A program made the translations under genes and the position numbers. A DNA stretch of 36,285 bases, taken from assembly GCF_002154505.1 (NCBI RefSeq), contig NZ_MUBM01000210.1:405-36689 (forward strand), read 5' to 3'. The number at the start of each line of letters is the position of its first letter. The first letter of the stretch is position 1. Below are positions 16,435 through 24,481 of the stretch, one piece after another. The DNA comes from Streptomyces carpinensis (GTDB taxonomy: Bacteria; Actinomycetota; Actinomycetes; Streptomycetales; Streptomycetaceae). The notes beneath the pieces are model-generated. The model did not search any database, was not told the DNA's origin, and was given only the letters and a program-made list of their open reading frames with translations.

Positions 16435-16550
16435 GACGGCGCCCGCGGCGACCCGAACGGCGGCGGCCGCTGGGACATCCGGGTGCTCGTGGTCCCCGTT
16501 CGGCCCTCGGCAACATCCCGCCCCCGGCGGTTCGTTCCTAGCTTTGCGAT

Positions 16551-17738
16551 ATGAAGATCCGATTTTCTCCCCGAGCGACCACGTCGGCCTGCGCGCTGTG
16601 CACGGCGGGCATGCTTCTGCTGGCCTCACCGGTGGCGGCGACGGGCCGGGCCGGATCGGACCCGGGCGCCCAGGGGCAGCCGAAGACGGCGGTGCCCCAG
16701 CCGGCCCTGCTGGAGCGCGAGGGCACACAGGTCAGGCTGCACCCCGAAGCGCCCGACACGCCGGAGGTCTCCGCGCTGTCCTGGCTGGTGGCCGACGCGG
16801 ACACCGGCGAGGTCCTCGCCGCGCACAACGCGCACGAGAAGCTGCCCCCCGCCAGCACCCTCAAGACACTGTTCGCGCTGACCGTGCTGCCGACCCTGCC
16901 CGGGAGCGCCACGCACACCGTCAGCCACGACGACCTGAGGGGAATCGGCGAGGGCAGCAGCCTGGTCGGCGTCGTCGAGGGCCACACCTACCGAGTGGCC
17001 GACCTGTGGCGCGGGGTGTTCCTGAACTCGGGCAACGACGCCGTGCACGTGCTCGCCGCGCTGAACGGCGGATGGGACCACACGGCCCGGCAGATGCAGG
17101 CCAAGGCCCGTACGCTGGGCGCCCCGGACACCCACGTCGTCTCGCCCGACGGCTACGACGCCGACGGGCAGGTGTCCTCGGCGTACGACCTGGCGGTCTT
17201 CGGGCGGGCCGGGCTGCGCAACCCGGACTTCGCGCGCTACTGCTCCACCGCCGCGGCCGCCTTCCCCGGCGACGGCGGCACGACGTACCAGATCGCCAAC
17301 ACCAACCGGCTGCTGACCGGCGCCGACGGGGTGAAGCGCTATCCCGGTCTGATCGGCATCAAGAACGGCTACACCAGCAAGGCGGGCAACACGCTCGTCG
17401 CCGCGGCCCGCCGGAACGGACGCACGCTCCTCGTGACGGTGATGCACCCGCAGAAGGGAGGCGGCCTCGCGGTCTACGAGGAGGCACGATCGCTGCTGGA
17501 CTGGGGGTTCGACGCCACCGGGCGCGTCGATCCGGTCGGCTCCCTGGACGCGCTGCGCCCGGTGGCCCACACGACGCGGCCGGCGCCCTCGGCCGCCGCT
17601 TCGCGAGCCGCGGGATCGGAGGCGGGGGTCGTCTGGGGCTGGCCGGAGGCGGGCGCGGTCGGCGGCGCCGCCGGGCTGGGCGCGGGGGTGGTGATGGTGG
17701 CCCTGCGGCGCAGGAGCAAGCGGCTCGCCCGCGACTGA
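16551..17738 (+). CDS. D-alanyl-D-alanine carboxypeptidase (peptidase S11, DacA-like)
   Basis: 395 residues. Signal peptide at about 1-31 (MKIRFSPRATTSACALCTAGMLLLASPVAATG). The penicillin-binding motifs are S102-T-L-K105, S160-G-N162 and K271-N-G273; the last is KTG in most relatives. A C-terminal hydrophobic segment (GAVGGAAGLGAGVVMVAL) and a basic tail RRRSKRLARD anchor it, so the enzyme faces the cell wall with one membrane helix at the end. It removes the terminal D-Ala of peptidoglycan pentapeptides and so sets the level of cross-linking. The ATG at 16551 has no ribosome site: the preceding bases are TAGCTTTGCGAT, so TAGCTT (16540-16545) may be a -10 element of a leaderless transcript. 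It is convergent with the glutaminase gene, with only four bases between stops and no terminator. Confidence 0.93.
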   Translation: MKIRFSPRATTSACALCTAGMLLLASPVAATGRAGSDPGAQGQPKTAVPQPALLEREGTQVRLHPEAPDTPEVSALSWLVADADTGEVLAAHNAHEKLPPASTLKTLFALTVLPTLPGSATHTVSHDDLRGIGEGSSLVGVVEGHTYRVADLWRGVFLNSGNDAVHVLAALNGGWDHTARQMQAKARTLGAPDTHVVSPDGYDADGQVSSAYDLAVFGRAGLRNPDFARYCSTAAAAFPGDGGTTYQIANTNRLLTGADGVKRYPGLIGIKNGYTSKAGNTLVAAARRNGRTLLVTVMHPQKGGGLAVYEEARSLLDWGFDATGRVDPVGSLDALRPVAHTTRPAPSAAASRAAGSEAGVVWGWPEAGAVGGAAGLGAGVVMVALRRRSKRLARD

Positions 17739-17742
17739 CGGA

Positions 17743-18684
17743 TCAGAACACCGACAGGCCGGTGAGCGTGGTGAAGCGGTCCAGAGCCGCCACGCCCGCC
17801 ACCGAGTTGCCCCGCTCGTCCAGCCCGGGACTCCACACGCACAGCGCGCACCGGCCGGGCACGACGGCGATGATGCCGCCGCCCACACCGCTCTTGCCGG
17901 GCAGGCCGACCCGGTAGGCGAAGTCGCCCGCCGCGTCGTACGTTCCGCAGGTCAGCATGATCGCGTTGACCTGCTTGGCCTGACTGCGGCTGAGCAGCCG
18001 GGTGCCGTCGGCGCGGATGCCGTGCCGGGCCAGGAACGTGGCGGCGAGGGCCAGGTCGGCGCAGGACGCCGCGATCGAGCACTGACGGAAGTACTGGTCG
18101 AGGAGGGCCGGCACCGGGTTGTCGATGTTGCCGTAGGACGCCATGAAATGGGCGAGGGCCGCGTTGCGGTCGCCGTGCGCGGTCTCGGAGGCGGCGACCT
18201 CCTCGTCGAAGTCCAGGTCCGGGTTGCCGCTCTCGGCGCGCAGCAGGGCGAGCAGTTCACCGGCCGCGTCCCCGGTGCGGGTCTGGAGGCGGTCGGTGAC
18301 CACCAGGGCGCCCGCGTTGATGAACGGGTTGCGCGGGATGCCGTTCTCGTGCTCCAGCTGCACCAGGGAGTTGAACGGGTTGCCGGACGGCTCGCGGCCC
18401 ACGTGTTCCCACAGCTCGTCGCCCTCGCGGGCCAGGTCGAGGGCGAGGGTGAAGACCTTCGTGATGGACTGCGTCGAGAACGGCTCCCGCCAGTCCCCCA
18501 CCCCGTACACCGTGCCGTCCAGCTCGGCGACGGCCATGCCGAAGGCGCGCGGGTCGCGGGCCGCGAGCGCCGGGATGTAGTCGGCGGGACGCCCGCGGCC
18601 GGGCGTGTGCTCGATCTCCTCGGCGATGCGCTTAAGAACCGGCTGGTAGGTGAGGGACGACGGGGGGACTGCCATGATCACCAT
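17743..18684 (-). CDS. glsA: Glutaminase (serine-dependent beta-lactamase fold)
   Basis: 313 residues from the ATG at 18684, with GGAGG four bases upstream; a second ATG at 18675 (MAVPPSSLTYQPVL) is 13 bases from the same site and equally possible. Family motifs: nucleophile S73-I-T-K76 in REPFSTQSITKVF, then EPSGNPFNSLVQLE, PRNPFINAGALV, YGNIDNPVPALLDQYFRQCSI, MLTCGTYDAAGDFAYRVGLPGKSGVGGGIIAVVPGR. It is complete compared with bacterial glutaminases of about 305-310 residues. The enzyme hydrolyses L-glutamine to glutamate and ammonia in the cytoplasm. It is the last gene of a same-strand set with aspartase and asparaginase (36-base gap to aspA), consistent with a nitrogen- and carbon-scavenging operon for amides. 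Confidence 0.95.
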   Translation of the reverse strand: MVIMAVPPSSLTYQPVLKRIAEEIEHTPGRGRPADYIPALAARDPRAFGMAVAELDGTVYGVGDWREPFSTQSITKVFTLALDLAREGDELWEHVGREPSGNPFNSLVQLEHENGIPRNPFINAGALVVTDRLQTRTGDAAGELLALLRAESGNPDLDFDEEVAASETAHGDRNAALAHFMASYGNIDNPVPALLDQYFRQCSIAASCADLALAATFLARHGIRADGTRLLSRSQAKQVNAIMLTCGTYDAAGDFAYRVGLPGKSGVGGGIIAVVPGRCALCVWSPGLDERGNSVAGVAALDRFTTLTGLSVF

Positions 18685-18720
18685 TGTGCCTCCGGGCCGG
18701 TCCTGGTGCGCCGCAGCGAC

Positions 18721-20130
18721 TCAGGCCACGGGCGCGCAGCTGCCCGCCACGACCTCCGGCCGCAGCAGGTCGGCCAGCCGCTCGGCGGGCAACAGGCCCT
18801 TCTCCAGGACCAGTTCGGCGACGCCGCGACCGGTGGCGAGGGCCTCCTTGGCGATGTCGGTGGCTGCGGTGTAGCCGATGTGCGGGTTGAGGGCGGTGAC
18901 CAGGCCGATGGAGTTCTCCACGGTGGCGCGCAGCACCTCGGTGTTGGCGGTGATGCCGTCGACGCAGCGCTCGGCGAGCGTCAGGCAGGCCGCCCGCAGG
19001 TGGGTGATGCTCTCGGACAGGGAGTGCAGGATGATCGGCTCGAAGGCGTTGAGCTGGAGCTGCCCGGCCTCGGCGGCCATGGTGATGGTGACGTCGTTGC
19101 CGATCACCTCGAAGGCGACCTGGTTGACGACCTCGGGGATCACCGGGTTGACCTTGCCGGGCATGATGGACGAACCGGCCTGCACCGGCGGCAGGTTGAT
19201 CTCGCCGAGGCCCGCGCGCGGCCCGGAGGAGAGCAGGCGCAGGTCGTTGCAGCTCTTGGAGAGCTTGACCGCGATCCGCTTGAGCACGCCGGACATCTGG
19301 ACGAACGCTCCGCAGTCCTGGGTGGCCTCGACCAGGTTGGCCGCGGTGACCAGGGGCAGTCCGGTGATGTCGGAGAGGTGGCGGCGGGCGGCTTCGGCGT
19401 AGCCGGCGGGCGCGTTCAGGCCGGTGCCGATCGCGGTGGCGCCGAGGTTGATCTCTTGGACCAGCTCGACGGCCTCGGCGAGCCGGCTGCGGTCCTCGTC
19501 GAGCATCACGGCGTACGCGGAGAACTCCTGGCCGAGCGTCATGGGCACCGCGTCCTGCAGCTGGGTGCGGCCCATCTTCAGTACGTCGCGGAACTCGACG
19601 GCCTTGCGGGCGAAGGCGTCCTGGAGCACGGCCATCGCCTTGAGCAGCCCGCGCACCGCGAACACCGTCGCGACCTTGACGGCGGTCGGGTAGACGTCGT
19701 TGGTGGACTGGCCGAGGTTGACGTCCTCGTTGGGGTGCAGGTGCCGGTACTCGCCCTTGGCGTGGCCCAGCAGTTCCAGGGCCCGGTTGGCGACGACCTC
19801 GTTGGCGTTCATGTTGGTGGAGGTGCCGGCGCCGCCCTGGATCACGTCGACGACGAACTGGTCGTGCAGGTCGCCGGCGCGGATCTCACGGCAGGCGGCG
19901 ACGATGGCGGCGGCCTTGCGCGGGTCCAGCAGGCCCAGCTCCTCGTTGGCGAGGGCGGCGGCCTCCTTGACGGCGGCCAGGGCGTCGATCAGGTGCGGGT
20001 AGGCGGAGATCGCGGTTCCGGTGACGGGGAAGTTCTCCGTGGCGCGCAGGGTGTGGATGCCCCAGTACGCGTCGGCGGGGACGTCGCGGTCGCCGAGCAG
20101 GTCGTGTTCGCTGCGGGTGGCGGCGGTCAT
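18721..20130 (-). CDS. aspA: Aspartate ammonia-lyase (aspartase)
   Basis: 469 residues from the ATG at 20130; the frame is open for 380 more codons upstream, but only as a shadow of the asparaginase gene. It has the fumarase/aspartase superfamily fold: NMNANEVVANRA, HPNEDVNLGQSTNDVYPTA, MGRTQLQDAVPMTLGQEF, GATAIGTGLNAP and the SS-loop signature GSSIMPGKVN (319-328) with catalytic Ser321. The stretch PVIPEVVNQVAFEVIGND is characteristic of aspartases rather than class II fumarases, and the neighbours agree. The reaction is L-aspartate to fumarate plus ammonia. It follows asparaginase by 50 bases, so the two would feed asparagine carbon to the TCA cycle. Confidence 0.93.
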   Translation of the reverse strand: MTAATRSEHDLLGDRDVPADAYWGIHTLRATENFPVTGTAISAYPHLIDALAAVKEAAALANEELGLLDPRKAAAIVAACREIRAGDLHDQFVVDVIQGGAGTSTNMNANEVVANRALELLGHAKGEYRHLHPNEDVNLGQSTNDVYPTAVKVATVFAVRGLLKAMAVLQDAFARKAVEFRDVLKMGRTQLQDAVPMTLGQEFSAYAVMLDEDRSRLAEAVELVQEINLGATAIGTGLNAPAGYAEAARRHLSDITGLPLVTAANLVEATQDCGAFVQMSGVLKRIAVKLSKSCNDLRLLSSGPRAGLGEINLPPVQAGSSIMPGKVNPVIPEVVNQVAFEVIGNDVTITMAAEAGQLQLNAFEPIILHSLSESITHLRAACLTLAERCVDGITANTEVLRATVENSIGLVTALNPHIGYTAATDIAKEALATGRGVAELVLEKGLLPAERLADLLRPEVVAGSCAPVA

Positions 20131-20180
20131 GAGGGTGCGGCCTCTTTCGGAGGTACGAAGGGTGAGGGTGTCGCGCGTGG

Positions 20181-21209
20181 TCAGGCGCAGGCGGTGAGCG
20201 GCGCCGGGTCCAGGGCACCGACCGGGCGGACGCTGCCGACCGGTCGGCCGCCGCCGAGCAGCGTCTCGCCCGCGAACTCTGTGAGCAGCTCCGCGTCGAC
20301 GCCGGCCCGGGCGAGGGCCGCGGCGGCGACCGGGACACGGGCCCGGTTCGCACCGTCGGCGATCTTCACGGCGACGGCCCGGCCGTCGGGCAGTGCGGCG
20401 ACCTGGACGCCCTCGAATCCGTCCTTGGCGAGCAGTCCGGGCACGGCCCGCATCAGCGCGGCCACGTCCCGGCCGGAGCCGGAGGCCATCTCCGCGTGCG
20501 CACGCATCGCGTCGGCCACGCGGGACTCGGGGGTGCCGGGGGCGGCGGTGGTGATGCGGGCGACGGCGCGGGCCAGGCCGTGCAGGGAGACGGCGAACAG
20601 GGGCGCGCCGCAGCCGTCGACGGTGACGCGGGCGATGCGCTGCCCGGTGAGGTCCTCCACGGTCTCGGCGACGGCCTGCTGGAGGGGGTGGGCCGGGTCC
20701 AGGTAGTCCTTGCGGGACCAGCCGTTGAGCTTGCAGGTGTAGAGCATGGCCGCGTGCTTGCCGGAGCAGTTCTGGGCGAGCCGGGAGGGCAGCCGGCCCT
20801 CGCGCACCCAGGCGTCCCGGACGACCGGGTCGAACGGCAGGTCGGGGACGTTGCGCAGGTCTTCCTCGGTCAGTCCGGCCAGTTCGAGGATCCGCCGCGT
20901 GCCGGCCAGATGGCGTTCCTCGCCCGAGTGGCTGGCGGCGGCGAGCGAGAGCAGCTCGCCCTCCAGCGGGAGGCCGGCCCGCACCATGGCCACGGCCTGG
21001 ACGGGCTTGATCGCCGAGCGCGGGTAGAACGCCGCCTCGACGTCGCCGAGCTGGAAGTCGACCCGGCCGTCGGTGCCGAGGACGACGACGGAGCCGTAGT
21101 GGACGCCCTCGGTCACCCCGCCGCGGACGAGGTGGGCGACGGGGGCGTGGAGGGGTTCGCGGACGAGGGGTGCCTCCGCGGAAGAGCTGCTGTACATCAC
21201 TGCCTGCAT
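20181..21209 (-). CDS. L-asparaginase II family protein
   Basis: 342 residues if started at the ATG at 21209 (MQAVMYSSSSAEAPLV). ATG 21197 and GTG 21248 are alternatives, and no strong ribosome site separates them. The family is the thermolabile asparaginase type of Rhizobium etli, unrelated to E. coli AnsB. Motifs: VVVLGTDGRVDFQLGDVEAAFYPRSAIKPVQAVAM, SLAAASHSGEERH, RLAQNCSGKHAAMLYTC, VDGCGAPLFAVSLHGLARA, EMASGSGRDVAALM and IADGANRARVPVAAAALARAG. The SAIK and SGKH motifs hold serine-lysine pairs proposed as catalytic. It hydrolyses L-asparagine to aspartate, the substrate of the aspartase encoded next. No signal peptide is seen, so it is cytoplasmic. A hairpin-rich 154-base gap separates it from the regulator gene upstream. 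Confidence 0.9.
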   Translation of the reverse strand: MQAVMYSSSSAEAPLVREPLHAPVAHLVRGGVTEGVHYGSVVVLGTDGRVDFQLGDVEAAFYPRSAIKPVQAVAMVRAGLPLEGELLSLAAASHSGEERHLAGTRRILELAGLTEEDLRNVPDLPFDPVVRDAWVREGRLPSRLAQNCSGKHAAMLYTCKLNGWSRKDYLDPAHPLQQAVAETVEDLTGQRIARVTVDGCGAPLFAVSLHGLARAVARITTAAPGTPESRVADAMRAHAEMASGSGRDVAALMRAVPGLLAKDGFEGVQVAALPDGRAVAVKIADGANRARVPVAAAALARAGVDAELLTEFAGETLLGGGRPVGSVRPVGALDPAPLTACA

Positions 21210-21312
21210 CACTGGTGGGTGGGTTTCGTGGGCCTGCGCGGGGTTCACGCGCCGGCCCCGGTGGGAGTGCGGGCGGCACGGCCGCGCGGGCCGGACCGGT
21301 TCGCCGCCGGCG

Positions 21313-21331
21313 CCGCCGCGAAAAGCGGCGG
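21313..21331 (-). terminator. Hairpin between the regulator and asparaginase genes
   Basis: CCGCCGC (21313-21319) and GCGGCGG (21325-21331) form a perfect seven-base stem around GAAAA. It lies 33 bases after the GntR-type gene's stop (21364) and about 100 bases before the asparaginase start. It could end the regulator transcript or act as an attenuator for the catabolic genes. Confidence 0.4.
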
Positions 21332-21363
21332 GCACGGCGCGGTGGTGTGGTCGGCGGGTCTGC

Positions 21364-22095
21364 TCACGCCTCGGTTCCGCCGTCCGTGGGCTGGGCCGGG
21401 CGCGCGGCGCGCACGATGTCGGTGAGGGTCTTCTCGACCCGGTCCAGGTGGTGCGACATGGCCGCCACCGCGTCGTGCTCGGAACCGTCCGTCAGCGCCT
21501 CGACGATCGCCCGGTGCTCACGGTTGGACTGCTCGCGCCGGTCGCCCAGCTCGTTCAGGAAGGCGGACTGGCGGGCGAGCGCGTCCCGGATCTCCTCGAT
21601 GACCCGGCGGAAGACCGGGTTCTGGGCGGCCTGGGCGACGGAGAGGTGGAACAGCGTGTCCAGCGCGACCCACGAGGTGGTGTCGGTCTCCTGCTCCATC
21701 CGCTCCAGCAGGTGGAGCAGATGGTCCAGGTCCTCGGGGGTGCGCCGCTGCGCCGCGTAGCCGGCGACCGGGATCTCGATGTGCCGGCGCACCTCCAGCA
21801 GGTGACTGGCCGAGTAGTCGCCGAAGGTGGGGTCCTCCACGGCGCCGGCGATCACGAAGGTGCCCTTGCCGGTCCTGGACACGGTCAGGCCCATGGTCTG
21901 CAGCGCACGCAGCGCCTCGCGCAGCACGGGCCGGGAGACCTCCAGGGTGCGGCACAGCTCGGCCTCGGAGGGGAGCTTGTCGCCGATCGCGTACTCGCCG
22001 CGCTCGATGGCGCCCCGCAGGTGGGTGAGCACCGCTTCCATCGCGCTGACGCGCCGCGGTACCAGTCCACCTGTCTGGCTGTCTGACAGGTTCAC
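21364..22095 (-). CDS. FadR-subfamily GntR transcriptional regulator
   Basis: 243 residues from the GTG at 22095; the ATG at 22041 (MEAVLTHLRGAIERGEYAIGDKLPSE) would give 225. N-terminal GntR winged helix with LPSEAELCRTLEVSRPVLREALRALQTMGLTVSRTGKGTFV. The C-terminal FCD helical domain has LLEVRRHIEIPVAGYAAQRR, DTLFHLSVAQAAQNPVFRRVIEEI and EHRAIVEAL ... AVAAMSHHL, in which the Asp/His/His metal or carboxylate ligands of FCD domains can be seen. FCD regulators commonly sense small carboxylates or amino acids. Position at the head of the asparaginase-aspartase-glutaminase cassette suggests it controls that cassette with aspartate or asparagine as inducer, which is inference. A perfect inverted repeat (22069-22091) overlaps the long start and sits 28 bases before the short one, which favours the ATG at 22041. 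Confidence 0.9.
   Translation of the reverse strand: MNLSDSQTGGLVPRRVSAMEAVLTHLRGAIERGEYAIGDKLPSEAELCRTLEVSRPVLREALRALQTMGLTVSRTGKGTFVIAGAVEDPTFGDYSASHLLEVRRHIEIPVAGYAAQRRTPEDLDHLLHLLERMEQETDTTSWVALDTLFHLSVAQAAQNPVFRRVIEEIRDALARQSAFLNELGDRREQSNREHRAIVEALTDGSEHDAVAAMSHHLDRVEKTLTDIVRAARPAQPTDGGTEA
22069..22091. promoter_or_regulatory. Inverted repeat at the start of the FadR-type gene, candidate operator
   Basis: ACCTGTC (22069-22075) and GACAGGT (22085-22091) are perfect seven-base arms with a nine-base centre. The centre and right arm contain a second, tighter palindrome CTGTCTGACAG (22079-22089). Spacing and symmetry suit a dimeric winged-helix protein, probably the adjacent FadR-type regulator. 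Confidence 0.55.
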
Positions 22096-22140
22096 GCGCC
22101 GATCGTGCGGGTACCGGGCGCTTCCTGTCAAGCGAAGCGA

Positions 22141-22680
22141 TCAGATACTCAGGGCGTCGATGTCGCAGTCGACCCCCGTTGGCCGCGTCCAGGGTGGCCT
22201 GGTGATCGGCGGCGCTTTCTCGTACCGCTCCATGGCCTCCACGGTCTCACCCGGGCCCTTGAGGTCGCAGGACAGTGAGCGCCGGACGGCCGGGGTCGAC
22301 GGGTGGTCCTGGCCGCGGCCACGACGCTCTGCTTCAGCGCGCCCCGGGCGTAACGCACCCTCGCGGCCCCTCGGCCGTCCACGGTGCTGTGCGCGGCCAC
22401 CGGCAGCGGGCCCGCACCCCGCGGAAGCCTGCGCCCGCCGTCGTGGAGCGCGAGAGGGGCCAGATCACCCCGGTCGGTCAGTAACGCCCCGGAGGGGGAC
22501 TGTCCAGCGGCGGGGGTGGTGAGGCCTCGGGAAGGACGTCCGCACGCGCCGACCGTCCGCGGCCGGGAAGGTCGACGCGCACGTGCCCGGCGCCAGGGAC
22601 GGCGCCGTCCTCGGACGGTATCCGGAGCTGTCCTCGCTCTGGCCCCACAGTGATCGTCTCCCCCGTACGTCACGCATGTG
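22141..22680 (-). pseudogene. Possible decayed coding remnant in a 670-base gap
   Basis: Between the FadR-type gene and uppP no intact gene is convincing. On the minus strand, protein-like stretches appear in shifting frames: one beginning TITVGPERGQLRIPSEDG near 22645 runs to a stop near 22480. Another, containing SCDLKGPGETVEAMERYEKA, ends at a TGA at 22141-22143. Streptomyces-like codon bias in pieces but stops and frame changes between them suggest a gene broken by frameshifts. The 174-residue uninterrupted frame over this span has arginine/proline-rich shadow composition. I cannot name a parent family. Confidence 0.25.
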
Positions 22681-22767
22681 CCGAACCTGTTCCCTCAGTG
22701 TAAGAGGGCATTCCTCTCAGGTTTTCGATCGTGCGCCGGGGGATTTGGGACGCGCTCCCCTGTGCGG

Positions 22768-23604
22768 TCAGGCGTTGAGCGCGCCCGTGCCCAGCAGGCC
22801 GAAGAGCAGGACGCCGACGACGATCCGGTACACGACGAAGGCGTTGAAGGAGTGCTTCGCGACGAACTTCAGCAGCCAGGCGATGGAGGCGTAGGCGACG
22901 ACGAAGGAGACGATCGTGCCCACCGCCAGCGGTGCCGCGCCCACACCCGCGCCGAGGGCGTCCTTCAGCTCGTACAGGCCGGCGCCCGTGAGGGCCGGGA
23001 TGCCGAGGAAGAAGGACAGGCGGGTGGCGGCTACGCGGTCCAGGTCCAGGATGAGCGCGGTGGACATGGTGGCGCCGGAGCGGGAGAAGCCGGGGAAGAG
23101 CAGGGCGAGGATCTGCGAGGTGCCCACCAGCATCGCGTCCTTGAAGGACGTGTCGTCCTCGCCGCGCTTGTGGCGGCCCATCTGGTCCGCGCACCACATC
23201 ACACCGCTGCCGACGATCAGCGAACCGGCGACCACCCACAGCGAGGCCAGCGGGCCCTCGATCAGGGGCTTGGCGGCCAGGCCCACCGCGACGATCGGGA
23301 TGGTGGCGTAGATGACCCACCAGGCGAACTTGTAGTCGTGGTGGTACCGCTCCTCGCGGTTGGTGAGACCGCGCAGCCAGGCGGAGACGATCCGCACGAT
23401 GTCCTTGAAGAAGTAGACGAGCACGGCGGCGATGGCACCGACCTGGATGACGGCGGAGAACCCGACCACGGCCTTGTCGTCCACGGGGATGTTCATGAGC
23501 CCCTCAGCGATCTTGAGGTGGCCGGTGGAGGACACGGGGAGGAACTCGGTCACCCCCTCGACGACTCCGAGGACGGCGGCCTGACCGACGGAGATGGCGC
23601 TCAT
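22768..23604 (-). CDS. uppP: Undecaprenyl-diphosphate phosphatase (UppP/BacA)
   Basis: 278 residues, about eight membrane helices. The two catalytic signatures are EGVTEFLPVSSTGH (16-29) and PGFSRSGAT, with the conserved Glu, Ser/His and Arg residues. This integral membrane enzyme recycles undecaprenyl diphosphate to the monophosphate carrier for peptidoglycan and other wall polymers, and extra copies give bacitracin resistance. The ATG at 23604 is the first in frame with the family N-terminus (MSAISVGQAAVLGVVEGV); the ribosome site GGATC is weak. Streptomyces often carry more than one copy, and this one is not next to wall genes. The crcB gene ends 92 bases upstream, so it may be transcribed from its own promoter in 23605-23696. 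Confidence 0.95.
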   Translation of the reverse strand: MSAISVGQAAVLGVVEGVTEFLPVSSTGHLKIAEGLMNIPVDDKAVVGFSAVIQVGAIAAVLVYFFKDIVRIVSAWLRGLTNREERYHHDYKFAWWVIYATIPIVAVGLAAKPLIEGPLASLWVVAGSLIVGSGVMWCADQMGRHKRGEDDTSFKDAMLVGTSQILALLFPGFSRSGATMSTALILDLDRVAATRLSFFLGIPALTGAGLYELKDALGAGVGAAPLAVGTIVSFVVAYASIAWLLKFVAKHSFNAFVVYRIVVGVLLFGLLGTGALNA

Positions 23605-23696
23605 GGGATCCAGTTCTGGGAAAGGTTGGTCGACAGTGTTGTAGACGGTCTTGCGTTGCAGACACTCTTACTACGCCAAGATGAAGTCCCGGTGAC

Positions 23697-24071
23697 CTAC
23701 GACCACAGAGCCTGTGACATCCAGACTCCGGCGAAGGCGGCACCGAGGCCCGCAACGACACTCGCGACGGCGTTGGCGGCAGCGTAGAGCCCCGCGCCGG
23801 TCTCGGTCAGCCTCAGGGTCTCGTACGAGAACGTCGAGTACGTCGTCAGGGCCCCGCACAGGCCGGTGCCCAGCAGCAACTGCGGGTGCGGGCCGACGGC
23901 CCCTGCCGACACGGCCCCGGTCAGCAGCCCCAGGATCAGACAGCCGGTGACGTTGACCACGAAGGTGCCCCAAGGGAAGACCGAGTCGTGACGGGACTGC
24001 ACCGCGCGGTCGGTGAGATAGCGCAGCGGGGCGCCGACCATGGCCCCCACGGCCACCAGCAGCCAGTTCAC
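23697..24071 (-). CDS. crcB: Fluoride channel CrcB/Fluc, second subunit
   Basis: 124 residues, four membrane helices. The Fluc fingerprint is present: GAMVGAPLRYLTDR (helix 1), PWGTFVVNVTGCLILGLLTG (the Asn-x-x-Gly of helix 2) and GALTTYSTFSYETLRL (the Phe-box/TM3 break holding the central Na+). Fluc proteins form dual-topology dimers that export F- from the cytoplasm. Here two different crcB genes are present with a DUF190 gene between them, typical of organisms using heterodimers of opposite orientation. The start ATG overlaps the TGA of the DUF190 gene (ATGA, 24068-24071). Confidence 0.95.
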   Translation of the reverse strand: MNWLLVAVGAMVGAPLRYLTDRAVQSRHDSVFPWGTFVVNVTGCLILGLLTGAVSAGAVGPHPQLLLGTGLCGALTTYSTFSYETLRLTETGAGLYAAANAVASVVAGLGAAFAGVWMSQALWS

Positions 24072-24481
24072 AGCGAGTTCCCACCGTTCCCGCCCGTGCC
24101 GCCGAGATCACCACGGCCTGGCCCGCGGTCGTGTCCGCCGCCCGGTCCACGGCCGGCCCAGGAAACGACCTCGCAGTCGTCGAGGACGACGAGCCCCTCG
24201 GTGACCAACTCGTCCAGCCGCGGCAGAAAGGCCCGTACCCGATCCTCGGTGTCGACGATCATGATCGCCACGGGCAGGTCCTCACTCATCGACAGCAACC
24301 GCGAGGTGTGGATGAGGGAGGAAGCACCGAAGCCCTCGATGCCGCGGAAGACGCTCGCGTGGACCAGGCCGGCGGCGTGCGCCCGGTGCACGATCTCCGA
24401 GTAGAGGGGCTTGTGGTGCCAGGTGTCGTTCTCGCCGACGAAGACGGTCACGCGCAGGGCGCCGCCGGTGAGCCTCGTCAT
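24068..24481 (-). CDS. DUF190 domain protein in the fluoride-export operon
   Basis: 137 residues. The DUF190 fold is PII-like (alpha/beta ferredoxin-type): LRVTVFVGENDTWHHKPLYSEIVHRAHAAGLVHASVFRGIEGFG, then MSEDLPVAIMIVDTEDRVRAFLPRLDELVTEGLVVLDDCEVV. The C-terminal tail is Gly/Asp-rich and probably disordered (GRGPGGGHDRGPGRGDLGGTGGNGG). DUF190 genes are found beside crcB in many bacteria; a nucleotide- or ion-sensing regulatory role for the channel is plausible but unproven. Both ends overlap a crcB gene through ATGA junctions, so the three are tightly coupled in translation. Confidence 0.92.
   Translation of the reverse strand: MTRLTGGALRVTVFVGENDTWHHKPLYSEIVHRAHAAGLVHASVFRGIEGFGASSLIHTSRLLSMSEDLPVAIMIVDTEDRVRAFLPRLDELVTEGLVVLDDCEVVSWAGRGPGGGHDRGPGRGDLGGTGGNGGNSL

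Noticed and set aside
18022..20706. 894-residue plus-strand frame across glutaminase, aspartase and asparaginase
   Set aside because: Spans three well-recognised genes on the opposite strand; repeated GG/VD/LG composition is a codon-bias artefact.
23605..23696. Promoter elements for uppP
   Set aside because: TTGGCG and TAGTAA-like hexamers occur but not at workable spacing, so I do not claim a promoter.
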